Positions 17,182 to 24,946 of a DNA stretch of 64,000 nt are shown piece by piece; position 1 is the first letter of the stretch, and each line of letters begins with the position of its first letter. The DNA comes from Thiohalomonas denitrificans (GTDB lineage: Bacteria; Pseudomonadota; Gammaproteobacteria; Thiohalomonadales; Thiohalomonadaceae), in NCBI GenBank assembly GCA_020725115.1, contig DYFR01000010.1, forward strand, positions 1 through 64,000. Reading direction: 5' to 3'. The notes beneath the pieces were generated by a model. The model made no database searches. It was not told the origin of the DNA and saw only the letters and a list, made by a program, of their open reading frames with translations. Both the position numbers and the translations under genes were made by a program.

Positions 17182-17868
17182 ATGGAGCCCATCGAACAGA
17201 CTCTGGTCACGTTGCCGCTGGCGCTGGCGCTCGGTCTGGTGTTCGGTTTCAGCGCCTGCACCATCAGCTGCCTGCCCTATCTCGGGCCGGTGTTTCTGGC
17301 CAGCGAGGGCGGTATCCGCCAGTCCTGGCGCACCGTGCTGCCATTTTCTCTCGGCCGCCTGTCCAGCTATGCCGGGCTGGGACTCGTAGCGGGCATCGCA
17401 GGTCAGTACATCGGCAATGGCGTAGGCGCCAGTCCGGTACGCTGGGTGCTGGGCTGTGCCGCCATCATGGTCGGCATTGCCCTGTTGCTGCGCCAGACAT
17501 CCGGCAAGAGTTGCACTGCCCCGGTGCCCGCGGAACAACCGCTGCGCCATATCGCGCGCACCGATGCACCGCAAACACTCATGCCCGGAGGTCTGTTCCT
17601 GATGGGGGCCGGTATGGCCCTGACACCCTGCGCTCCCCTTGGCACGGTGCTGTTCTCCGCCGCCACCACCGCCAGCGCCAGTCATGGCCTCGCCCTCGGT
17701 CTCTCCTTCGGCCTCGGTGCCATCGCCCTGCCTGCCCTGGTCTTTGGTGTCGGCGTGGCCTACATCGGCAGTCGACTGCGCGAACAATTGCGTCACTGGC
17801 GCCATGGCGTGCAGCGTCTCAGCGCCGTGCTGCTCATCGTCGTCGGCGGCGTGAATCTGCTGGGCTGA
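17182..17868 (+). CDS. CcdA/DsbD-like (SafE-type) integral membrane protein
   Basis: A 228-aa protein with about six transmembrane helices in two similar halves. Each half begins with a Cys/Pro motif: FSACTISCLPYLGP (C26, C30) and LTPCAPLGT (C150). This resembles CcdA/DsbD cores, where such cysteines pass thiol electrons across the membrane, and SafE-like proteins found near copper-oxidase assembly genes. It begins 2 nt after the activase stop and closes the operon, before a terminator. A role in reducing thiols or metal on the periplasmic anchored protein is possible but unproven. Confidence 0.82.
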   Translation: MEPIEQTLVTLPLALALGLVFGFSACTISCLPYLGPVFLASEGGIRQSWRTVLPFSLGRLSSYAGLGLVAGIAGQYIGNGVGASPVRWVLGCAAIMVGIALLLRQTSGKSCTAPVPAEQPLRHIARTDAPQTLMPGGLFLMGAGMALTPCAPLGTVLFSAATTASASHGLALGLSFGLGAIALPALVFGVGVAYIGSRLREQLRHWRHGVQRLSAVLLIVVGGVNLLG

Positions 17869-17891
17869 GAAATAACCTGAGCGCACACGAA

Positions 17892-17913
17892 AAAGCCCGC
17901 ATCAGCGGGCTTT
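17892..17913 (+). terminator. Terminator of the double-cubane operon
   Basis: AAAGCCCGC (17892-17900) pairs with GCGGGCTTT (17905-17913) around ATCA, followed by a short T-rich tail. It lies 24 nt past the last operon gene and just before the convergent tRNA-His gene. Confidence 0.8.
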
Positions 17914-17923
17914 CTGTATTAGA

Positions 17924-18000
17924 TGGGGTGGACGATGGGACTCGAACCCACGACAGCCGGAATCACAATCCGGGACTCTACCAACTGAGCTACGCCCACC
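17924..18000 (-). tRNA. tRNA-His (GTG)
   Basis: On the minus strand it begins GGTGGGCGTAGCTCAG with the extra 5' G typical of tRNA-His. The anticodon arm is CCGGA-TTGTGAT-TCCGG and the end is CACCCCA with C73. First of three tRNAs that bound the accessory block on the right. Confidence 0.96.
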
Positions 18001-18040
18001 ATTGAACGTGTAAATATTGGCCACGAAGGGCCGCCGGGAT

Positions 18041-18118
18041 TGGCGCGCCCGGCAGGACTCGAACCTGCTACCCTCGGCTTAGAAGGCCGATGCTCTATCC
18101 GGATGAGCTACGGGCGCC
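18041..18118 (-). tRNA. tRNA-Arg (TCT)
   Basis: Minus-strand cloverleaf starting GGCGCCCGTAGCTCA. The anticodon loop CTTCTAA gives TCT, the T arm is GCAGGTTCGAGTCCTGC, and CCA is encoded. It lies between tRNA-His and tRNA-Pro. Confidence 0.96.
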
Positions 18119-18167
18119 GGATGGCCGAGTCCGCGTATCCTATCGAAAAACGGTCCATTTATCGAGT

Positions 18168-18244
18168 TGGTCGGGGTAGAGGGATTTGAACCCCCGACAT
18201 CCTGCTCCCAAAGCAGGCGCGCTACCGGACTGCGCTATACCCCG
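18168..18244 (-). tRNA. tRNA-Pro (TGG)
   Basis: Minus-strand cloverleaf starting CGGGGTATAGCGCAG. The anticodon arm CCTGC-TTTGGGA-GCAGG gives TGG, and CCA is encoded. It is the first of the three tRNAs in transcription order. Confidence 0.96.
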
Positions 18245-18462
18245 AGTTCAGGAGCCGGCGCCCAACCCGCTACGGGACGCACGAAGCGGGCGATAATACG
18301 CGCCGGCCGCTGACGAGTCAACGGCTCGCCGCAGTGTGGCTCGACCCGTCGAAACGAGGCGCATTATAGCGGAAAAACACCTCTCCGCACCGTGGTTATC
18401 TTGGCGAAACCGCGCCCGGCATGAGACCATACACCGCTTTCCTCACAGGCAACGGCAAGGTT

Positions 18463-19317
18463 ATGAGCGCGCAGATCATCGACGGCAAGGCCATCGCATC
18501 CCGACTCCGCCAGCAGGTCAAGCAACGCGTCGATGAGCGCATCGACCGCGGCCTGCGCGCCCCCGGTCTGGCCGTAATCCTGGTGGGCAGCGATCCCGCT
18601 TCGGAGGTGTATGTGGCGCACAAGCGCAAGGACTGCATCGAGGTGGGCTTCGATTCCCGTGCCTATGATCTGCCCGCCGACACGACACAGGCGAAGCTGC
18701 TCGCCCTCATCGACGAGCTGAACACCGACAGCACGGTAGACGGCATCCTGGTACAGCTGCCCCTGCCCGCCCATATTGATGCCGAGGAAGTGATCGAGCG
18801 CATCCATCCGGACAAGGATGTGGACGGATTTCATCCCTACAACATCGGCCGCCTGGCACTGCGCATGCCGGTGCTGCGCCCGTGCACGCCGCGCGGCGTG
18901 ATGGTGCTGCTGGAGAGCCTGGGCCAGCCCATCAAGGGCATGCACGCCGTGGTGGTCGGCGCCTCCAACATCGTCGGCCGCCCCATGGGCCTGGAACTGC
19001 TGCTGGCCGGCTGTACCGTCACCACCTGCCACCGCTTCACTCGCGACAGCGCGGCGCTGGTACGCCAGGCCGACATCGTGGTGGTGGCCGTGGGCAAGCC
19101 CGGTCTGGTCAAGGGCGACTGGATCAAGCCCGGCGCCATCGTCATCGACGTCGGCATCAACCGCACGGCTGAAGGCAGGCTCATCGGCGACGTGGAGTTC
19201 GAGGCTGCCAGCGAACGCGCCGGCTGGATCACCCCGGTGCCCGGCGGCGTCGGTCCCATGACCCGCGCCCTGCTGCTGCAGAACACCCTCGACGCCGCCG
19301 ACAAGCTGCACAAATAA
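18463..19317 (+). CDS. folD: Bifunctional methylenetetrahydrofolate dehydrogenase/cyclohydrolase
   Basis: A 284-aa cytosolic enzyme that interconverts 5,10-methylene-, methenyl- and 10-formyl-tetrahydrofolate. Visible signatures are the conserved lysine region [13 protein letters not shown], the PLPAHID segment and the C-terminal signature [10 protein letters not shown]. The nucleotide-binding stretch [11 protein letters not shown] is intact. Start set at ATG 18463 because it gives the standard N-terminus [12 protein letters not shown]; upstream codons are not conserved in type. Confidence 0.97.
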   Translation: MSAQIIDGKAIASRLRQQVKQRVDERIDRGLRAPGLAVILVGSDPASEVYVAHKRKDCIEVGFDSRAYDLPADTTQAKLLALIDELNTDSTVDGILVQLPLPAHIDAEEVIERIHPDKDVDGFHPYNIGRLALRMPVLRPCTPRGVMVLLESLGQPIKGMHAVVVGASNIVGRPMGLELLLAGCTVTTCHRFTRDSAALVRQADIVVVAVGKPGLVKGDWIKPGAIVIDVGINRTAEGRLIGDVEFEAASERAGWITPVPGGVGPMTRALLLQNTLDAADKLHK

Positions 19318-19366
19318 GGCAGCTTTGGCATTATCGGCGGGACCACACTACCAAGAGCCCGCCGAT

Positions 19367-19909
19367 ATGGAACTGCTCGCTCTGCTGCTCGCCGCCCTGT
19401 TCATCTGGGGCGTGTTCATCTACAACGCCCTGGTACGCGATCGCAACCGTGTGCTCGCCGCGTGGTCCGACATCTCCGTCCAGCTCAAGCGCCGTCACGA
19501 CCTGCTGCCCAAGCTGGTCGATGCCGTGAAGCAATATGCCGCCTATGAGCAGGCCACCCTCAGCGCCGTCACCGAACTGCGTACCCGTAGCGAACAGGTG
19601 ACCACCATCGCCGAGAAGGGCCGGCTGGAAACGGCGCTCGCTGCCGGCATGCACAAACTGTTGCTGCTGGCGGAGGCCTATCCCGAACTGAAGGCCAACC
19701 AAAGTTTCCTCGCCCTGCAGCGCGACATCACCGCCGTGGAAGACCACCTGCAATACGCCCGCCGCTATTACAACGGCGCGGTGCGCAATCTCAACACCCG
19801 TATCGACTCCTTCCCCGATCTGCTGCTGGCACGTCTGTTCCGCTACACGCCTCACGAATATTTCGCGCTGGAAGCGGACGCCGAACGCCACGCCCCGGAG
19901 CTACGCTGA
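19367..19909 (+). CDS. LemA family protein
   Basis: A 180-aa protein with one N-terminal membrane helix (about 2-20) and a helical body with the family pattern RNRVLAAWSDISVQLKRRHDLLPKLVDAVK and later YNGAVRNLNT. LemA proteins are widespread; their biochemical role is unclear. The stop overlaps the start of the next gene (DUF2207), a common pairing. ATG 19367 was chosen over an upstream ATG because it gives the membrane anchor directly. Confidence 0.92.
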   Translation: MELLALLLAALFIWGVFIYNALVRDRNRVLAAWSDISVQLKRRHDLLPKLVDAVKQYAAYEQATLSAVTELRTRSEQVTTIAEKGRLETALAAGMHKLLLLAEAYPELKANQSFLALQRDITAVEDHLQYARRYYNGAVRNLNTRIDSFPDLLLARLFRYTPHEYFALEADAERHAPELR

Positions 19910-21804
19910 TGCGTCACTGGTTACTGCTGTTGCTGCTCATCGCCGTCGGCGCTCATGCCGACGAGCGTATCCTCGACTTCCACAGCGACATCGTCGTCTA
20001 CAGCGACGGCAGCATGCGGGTGACCGAGACCATCCGCGTACGTGCCGAGGGCAGTCAAATCAAGCGCGGCATCTACCGCGATTTCCCCACCGATTACCGC
20101 GACGCACGGGGCAACCGCTATCGCGTGGCATTTGATGTCGTCGAAGTACTGCGCGACGACCGTGCGGAGGATTACCACACCGAGCGTCGCGGCAACGGCG
20201 TGCGCGTCTACATCGGCCACGCCGACCGCCTGCTGCGCCGCGGCGAATACACCTATACCCTGAGCTACCGCACCAATCGCCAGCTCGGCTTCTTCGCCGA
20301 ACACGACGAGTTGTACTGGAACGTCACCGGCAACGGCTGGGCCTTCGCCATCGATCATGCCGCGGCCACCGTACAGTTGCCGCCGTCCCTGGGCGATACC
20401 GCATTGACGGTGGAGGCCTATACCGGCCCGGCCGGCAGCCGGGGGCAACACTATCGCGTCGCGCAGCCGGAGCAGGCCCTGGCCTGGATTGAAACCAGCC
20501 AGCCGCTGGCCGCCGGCGAGGGGCTGACCCTCGTGGTGGGCTGGCCCAAGGGCCATGTACAGGAACCGACGCAGCAGGAGCAACTCGGCTACCTGCTCGA
20601 CGATAACCGCGAGTTGCTGGTGGCCGGCGGTGGCCTGCTGCTGCTCGCCCTCTATTACCTGCTGGTGTGGCACAACGTCGGCCGCGACCCCGCCGCCGGC
20701 GTGATCATTCCGCAGTACGAAGCGCCACCGAAGTTCTCCCCCGCCTCGCTGCGCTTCATCCGCCGCATGGGCTACGACCACAAGGCCTTCGCCGCGGCCC
20801 TGGTCGGGCTAGCCGTCAAGGGGCTGCTGCGCATCGACTTCGTGAATGGCCATTACACCGCCCACCGCGAAAAGACCCCGGCCACCGATCTGGCCCCGGG
20901 AGAACAGGCCATCCTCAAGCACATGTTCGCCTCCTCCGACAGCATCACCTTCAAGCAGGACAACCATCGCCGCATCAAGACCGTCATCGATGCGCACAAG
21001 GAGGCGTTGAAACGCAACTACGAGCGCATGTATTTCGCTACCAACAGCGCCTGGCTGATCCCCGGCATCCTGTTGTCCCTCGCCACGCTGATCCTGGCGG
21101 CCATGCAGTTGCCGCAGGGCGAAGAGGCCTTTGCCGGCGTGTTCATGCTGGTGTGGCTGAGCGGCTGGAGCGTCGGCGTGGTGGTACTGCTGTTCGGTGT
21201 CCGTAATGCCTGGCGCAATGCGTTTGCCGGCGGCAGTTTCATCGCCGCTCTGGGCATCACCGCCTTCGCCGTCCCCTTTGTGGCCGGTGAGGCCTTCGGC
21301 ATCTGGGCACTGATCCATTTCACCTCCCTGAACATGGTGGCCGTGCTGCTCGGCATCATTGCCCTCAACCTCATCTTCTACCATCTGCTCAAGGCCCCCA
21401 CCCTGGCCGGGCGCAAACTGCTGGACAGGGTCGAGGGCCTGCGTCTGTACCTCGATGTGGCGGAAAAGGACGAACTGCAACTCAAGCACCCGCCGGAGAA
21501 GACCCCGCAACTGTTCGAGCGCCTGCTGCCCTATGCCATGGCACTGGATGTGGAGCAGCGCTGGGCCGAACGCTTTGCCGCCGTGTTCGCCCGCCTCGGC
21601 GCCGAGCGGCAGGACTACCAGCCGTCCTGGTACCGCGGCAACCAGTTCAGCAGCCGCAACCTGGGCGGCTTTGCCGGCAGCCTCGGCAGCGCCATGAGCA
21701 GCGCCATCTCGTCTTCCTCCACCGCGCCCGGATCCAGTTCCGGCGGCGGTGGCGGCGGCTCGTCCGGCGGCGGCGGCGGTGGCGGCGGCGGGGGTGGCTG
21801 GTAA
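19909..21804 (+). CDS. DUF2207 membrane protein (YciQ-like) with glycine-rich tail
   Basis: A 631-aa protein with a signal peptide (1-18), an extracytoplasmic DUF2207 domain (about 19-230; ILDFHSDIVVYSDGSMRVTE), a membrane helix near 235-255, a cytoplasmic domain and further helices near 385-500. The C-terminus is Ser/Gly low complexity ending in polyglycine and Trp, as in many YciQ and TPM-domain proteins. It overlaps lemA by one nucleotide. The function is not established; a membrane-associated complex with LemA is a reasonable guess. Confidence 0.9.
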   Translation: MRHWLLLLLLIAVGAHADERILDFHSDIVVYSDGSMRVTETIRVRAEGSQIKRGIYRDFPTDYRDARGNRYRVAFDVVEVLRDDRAEDYHTERRGNGVRVYIGHADRLLRRGEYTYTLSYRTNRQLGFFAEHDELYWNVTGNGWAFAIDHAAATVQLPPSLGDTALTVEAYTGPAGSRGQHYRVAQPEQALAWIETSQPLAAGEGLTLVVGWPKGHVQEPTQQEQLGYLLDDNRELLVAGGGLLLLALYYLLVWHNVGRDPAAGVIIPQYEAPPKFSPASLRFIRRMGYDHKAFAAALVGLAVKGLLRIDFVNGHYTAHREKTPATDLAPGEQAILKHMFASSDSITFKQDNHRRIKTVIDAHKEALKRNYERMYFATNSAWLIPGILLSLATLILAAMQLPQGEEAFAGVFMLVWLSGWSVGVVVLLFGVRNAWRNAFAGGSFIAALGITAFAVPFVAGEAFGIWALIHFTSLNMVAVLLGIIALNLIFYHLLKAPTLAGRKLLDRVEGLRLYLDVAEKDELQLKHPPEKTPQLFERLLPYAMALDVEQRWAERFAAVFARLGAERQDYQPSWYRGNQFSSRNLGGFAGSLGSAMSSAISSSSTAPGSSSGGGGGGSSGGGGGGGGGGGW

Positions 21805-21921
21805 CGCCCTGAAATGGTGCGTGTCGCACCCTCGTTTTCCTGTTGCCTGGCGGTGCCCGCGCGCGCTATTTTTCGCACTTTCGAACCCACCCCATAACAA
21901 CAACCTGTACACGAGGTGCCC

Positions 21922-23352
21922 ATGCTGCTCTGGTTCGTGATTGCCTATCTGGTGATTTCCATCGGCATCGGCCTGCTGGCCGCGATGAAGGTGCATAACT
22001 CGCGCGACTACTTCGTCGCCGGCCGCCACCTGCCCATCTTCGTGGTATTCGCCATGGTGTTCGCCACCTGGTTCGGTGCCGAAACCGTACTCGGCATTTC
22101 CGCCACCTTCCTCACCGACGGCCTCGGCGGCCTGGTGTCCGACCCCTTCGGTGCCGCCCTGTGTCTGATCCTGTTCGGCCTGTTCTTCGCCCGTCCGCTG
22201 TACCGCATGGGCCTGCTCACCATCGGCGACTTCTACCGCCGCCGCTACGACCGTCCGGTGGAAATGATCACCTCCATCTGCATCGCCCTGTCCTACCTGG
22301 GTTGGGTGGCGGCGCAGATCACCGCCCTCGGCGTGGTGTTCAACGTGCTCACCGAAGGCTATGTGTCGCGCGAAGCCGGCATGATCATCGGCGCCTCGGT
22401 GGTGCTGGTCTACACCCTGTTCGGCGGCATGTGGTCGGTGGCGATCACCACCGCCGTGCAGATGGTGATCATCGTCGTCGGCCTGCTGATCATCACCTGG
22501 ATGGTGGCGGATCAGGCCGGCGGCGTCGTCACCGTGGTGGAGCACGCCGCCGCCAACAACAAGTTCGACTTCTGGCCCGCCTTCAGTACTCCCGAACTGC
22601 TGGCCTTCGTCGCCGCCTGGATCACCATGGGTTTCGGTTCCATCCCGCAGCAGGATGTGTTCCAGCGCGTCAACTCGGCGCGCACCGAAAGCAGTGCCGC
22701 CAACGGAACCATCTTCGGCGGCGTGGCCTACCTGCTGTTCGCCGCCGTGCCGCTGTTCCTGGCCTACTCCGCCACCCTCATCGATCCGCAGATGGTGGAA
22801 AACCTGATCGATGTGGATCCCGAACAGATCCTGCCCAGCCTGATCTACCATCACCTGCCGCTGTATGCCCAGGTGATCTTCTACGGCGCGTTGCTGTCGG
22901 TGATCATGAGTACCGCCAGCGGCACCCTGCTGGCGCCCTCGGCCACCATCGCCGAAAACGTGATCAAGAACCTGCTGCCGGCCATGGACGACCGCCACTT
23001 CCTGCGCATGACGCGCATCGTGGTGGTGTGCTTTGCCGTACTGGTCACCGTCTACGCCCTCAGCACCGCCGCCACCATCCATCACATGGTGGAGAACGCC
23101 TACAAGGTGACCCTGGTGTCGGCCTTCATCCCGCTGGTGGCAGGCATCTACTGGAAACGTGCCACTACCCAGGGCGCCCTGACGGCCATCGTGCTCGGCA
23201 TCGGTTCCTGGCTGCTGATGGAAATCTTCCTGCCCGAGGGTGACAGCATGTGGCCGCCGCAGCTGGTGGGCCTGCTGTGCGCCGCCGTCGGCATGGTGCT
23301 CGGTTCGCTGCTGCCGCAGCGCTACGGCCGCGCCGTCGTGGTACAAGCCTGA
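21922..23352 (+). CDS. Sodium:solute symporter family transporter
   Basis: A 476-aa integral membrane protein with about 13 transmembrane helices, typical of the SSF (PutP/PanF-like) family. Signatures include NSRDYFVAGRHLP near the N-terminus and ATWFGAETVLG in the first-helix region. The substrate cannot be told from sequence; family members carry proline, pantothenate, acetate and others. ATG 21922 was chosen over an in-frame GTG at 21916 because GAGG lies 5 nt upstream. The stop overlaps the next start (TGATG). Confidence 0.9.
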   Translation: MLLWFVIAYLVISIGIGLLAAMKVHNSRDYFVAGRHLPIFVVFAMVFATWFGAETVLGISATFLTDGLGGLVSDPFGAALCLILFGLFFARPLYRMGLLTIGDFYRRRYDRPVEMITSICIALSYLGWVAAQITALGVVFNVLTEGYVSREAGMIIGASVVLVYTLFGGMWSVAITTAVQMVIIVVGLLIITWMVADQAGGVVTVVEHAAANNKFDFWPAFSTPELLAFVAAWITMGFGSIPQQDVFQRVNSARTESSAANGTIFGGVAYLLFAAVPLFLAYSATLIDPQMVENLIDVDPEQILPSLIYHHLPLYAQVIFYGALLSVIMSTASGTLLAPSATIAENVIKNLLPAMDDRHFLRMTRIVVVCFAVLVTVYALSTAATIHHMVENAYKVTLVSAFIPLVAGIYWKRATTQGALTAIVLGIGSWLLMEIFLPEGDSMWPPQLVGLLCAAVGMVLGSLLPQRYGRAVVVQA

Positions 23353-24068
23353 TGACGATCACTGACATCCTGCGGGAAGATGCCGCGCTCGACGAGCGTT
23401 TCGAGTGCCTCCTCGCCGACGTCACCCAGCAGGGCTGGGCAGTGCAGCGTGATTTTCTGAGCACCGAAGACACGGCCATGCTGCGCGCCGAATGCGACAT
23501 CCGCTGGCGCGGCGGCGACTTCCGTCACGCCGGCGTCGGTCGCGGCGCCGAACTGAAAATACGTCCCGAAGTGCGCAGCGACCACGTGCACTGGCTCGAC
23601 CCCAGCGTGCCGGACACGCCGCAGCAGCGGCGCTACTTCACCACCATGGAAGGACTGCGCCAGGCGCTGAACCGCAGCCTGTATCTCGGCCTGTTCGACT
23701 TCGAGGCCTTCTTCGCCGTCTACCCGCCGGGCAAGTTCTACCAGAAACACCTCGATCGTTTTCGCGGCAGCGAGGACCGATTCGCCGGGAGCGAATCGGG
23801 GCGCCCGGAGGGCGCGCGCAGTGCCACCGCCATGGATGGCGGCGGTCAACGAACCGTTACCGCGGTGTTGTACCTGAATGACGACTGGAAGGAAGAGGAA
23901 GGCGGCCAGCTGCGCCTGTACCTGGACGAGGCCGGCAACGGCCCCTGGGTGGATGTGCTGCCCCAGGCCGGCACCCTGGCGGTGTTCATCACCGAGGGCC
24001 GCTGGCACGAGGTGCTGCCCGCAACGCGCGAGCGCATGAGCCTGACGGGATTCTTTCGCACGCGGTAA
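23352..24068 (+). CDS. 2OG-Fe(II) oxygenase (prolyl 4-hydroxylase-like), with in-frame palindromic insert
   Basis: A 238-aa dioxygenase. The iron ligands are visible as H-x-D in YQKHLDRF and a distal His in GRWHEVLPA, with the 2-oxoglutarate-binding Arg in RMSLTGFFR. Between HLDRF and the strand TVTAVLYLNDDW there is an extra Gly/Ser/Arg-rich stretch of about 22-28 residues encoded by three consecutive DNA hairpins (separate entry). The insert lies in a loop and leaves the ligands intact, so activity is likely kept. Translationally coupled to the symporter. Substrate unknown. Confidence 0.9.
   Translation: MTITDILREDAALDERFECLLADVTQQGWAVQRDFLSTEDTAMLRAECDIRWRGGDFRHAGVGRGAELKIRPEVRSDHVHWLDPSVPDTPQQRRYFTTMEGLRQALNRSLYLGLFDFEAFFAVYPPGKFYQKHLDRFRGSEDRFAGSESGRPEGARSATAMDGGGQRTVTAVLYLNDDWKEEEGGQLRLYLDEAGNGPWVDVLPQAGTLAVFITEGRWHEVLPATRERMSLTGFFRTR
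23777..23842. repeat. Mosaic of three hairpins inserted in a coding sequence
   Basis: Three adjacent palindromes lie inside the oxygenase gene: CCGATTCGC/GCGAATCGG (23777-23785, 23791-23799), GCGCCC/GGGCGC (23801-23806, 23810-23815) and CCGCCAT/ATGGCGG (23827-23833, 23836-23842). Reading frame is kept. This looks like a palindromic mobile repeat that inserted in frame, analogous to RPE elements of Rickettsia. Confidence 0.7.
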
Positions 24069-24117
24069 TTCGGGTTTCGGCAACCCATGGCGCAACTATA
24101 TGGGTACCAACAAGACC

Positions 24118-24188
24118 TCTCTCGCCAAGAACGCCAAGCGCGCCAAGGAGGCAGAGTCGCATCGGATTTCTTGGCGCGCTTGGCGAGA
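24118..24188. repeat. Inverted repeat, family B (9-nt CGCCAAGNN units)
   Basis: The left arm has three tandem units CGCCAAG at 9-nt spacing. The right arm is its approximate reverse complement (TTGGCGCGCTTGGCGAGA). It lies between the convergent oxygenase and glycine-rich protein genes. A second copy is at 42511-42633 and a half copy near 33383-33407. Confidence 0.8.
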
Positions 24189-24292
24189 TCAAACTTCTTT
24201 AGCGCCGGCCTACCAGCACCACCGGCTGGTACACCTAATGTGGGGCGCCGCGGTTTCCGTCTTCGGTTCTATACTCGAAACTATTTGTTGAC

Positions 24293-24937
24293 CTAATCGC
24301 CGCCGTCTCCCCCGCAGCCGACGCCGTCACTGCCTCCGCTGTCGCCACCGCATCCCCCGCCACAACCGATGTGCGAGGCGCAGTAGCCCCTGTTCTGCGC
24401 CCCCTGCCCGACCATGCAGTTCAGCGTGTAGCGAAAGCCGTCGGGAATATTGAGTTCACCGTCGATGGCGAACAGCAGAGGCAGGCGTGCCGGATTTTTC
24501 GGGTCGATGCCGTCATGGGCGCAGGCCAGGCGCCAGGCACGCCTGATGCTGTCCTGCGCCATGGTCGGCGCGGCCATGGCCTCGGCGGGGGTGTGGTGCA
24601 GAAAGCGGCCCAGCGCCCGGCGACAGAACTGCTCGTAGGCGCGGGTGAAAAGGATGAAGGCATGCCAGGCGTCGTCCACCGCCTGTGACGGCATGGCGAC
24701 CATGCGACGGCCGGCACGGTTGCACAGATGGAAGTATTCGCGCAGCGCGGCGAACACCAGTTCCTCCTGGGCCTCAGTGAGGCCCGGACGCACGGCGCGA
24801 AACTTGTTGAATACCGCCGGGTGGAAGACGTATTCATCAATGAAGGCCGTGCGGCGGCGTCTCGCCGCCGCACGCCGCATACCCCAGGCCACCCCCAGCA
24901 CGACGGCGAGAGGCAGGAGGAAAATCCACTCCGTCAC
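24293..24937 (-). CDS. Glycine-rich domain-containing protein-like, membrane-anchored
   Basis: A 214-aa protein with an N-terminal membrane helix (about 3-19) and a conserved middle with AVDDAWHAFILFTRAYEQFC, typical of the glycine-rich-domain (GRDP/DUF1399-like) group. The C-terminus is Gly/Cys/Asp-rich (IGCGGGCGGDSGGSDG). Bacterial functions are unknown. It lies near the LemA/DUF2207 pair, which also ends in polyglycine, but on the opposite strand. It precedes nothing in an obvious operon; the mutarotase gene ends 9 nt upstream of its start. Confidence 0.75.
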   Translation of the reverse strand: MTEWIFLLPLAVVLGVAWGMRRAAARRRRTAFIDEYVFHPAVFNKFRAVRPGLTEAQEELVFAALREYFHLCNRAGRRMVAMPSQAVDDAWHAFILFTRAYEQFCRRALGRFLHHTPAEAMAAPTMAQDSIRRAWRLACAHDGIDPKNPARLPLLFAIDGELNIPDGFRYTLNCMVGQGAQNRGYCASHIGCGGGCGGDSGGSDGVGCGGDGGD

Positions 24938-24946
24938 GCCAGCCGA

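Noticed and set aside
6883-18244. Integrative element or prophage between the tRNA clusters
   Set aside because: No integrase, transposase, phage gene or duplicated tRNA 3' end is visible.
20809-23346. A very long (845-codon) open frame antisense to the DUF2207 and symporter genes
   Set aside because: It is His/Gly/Gln-rich shadow sequence caused by high-GC codon use in the true genes, which have clear domains.
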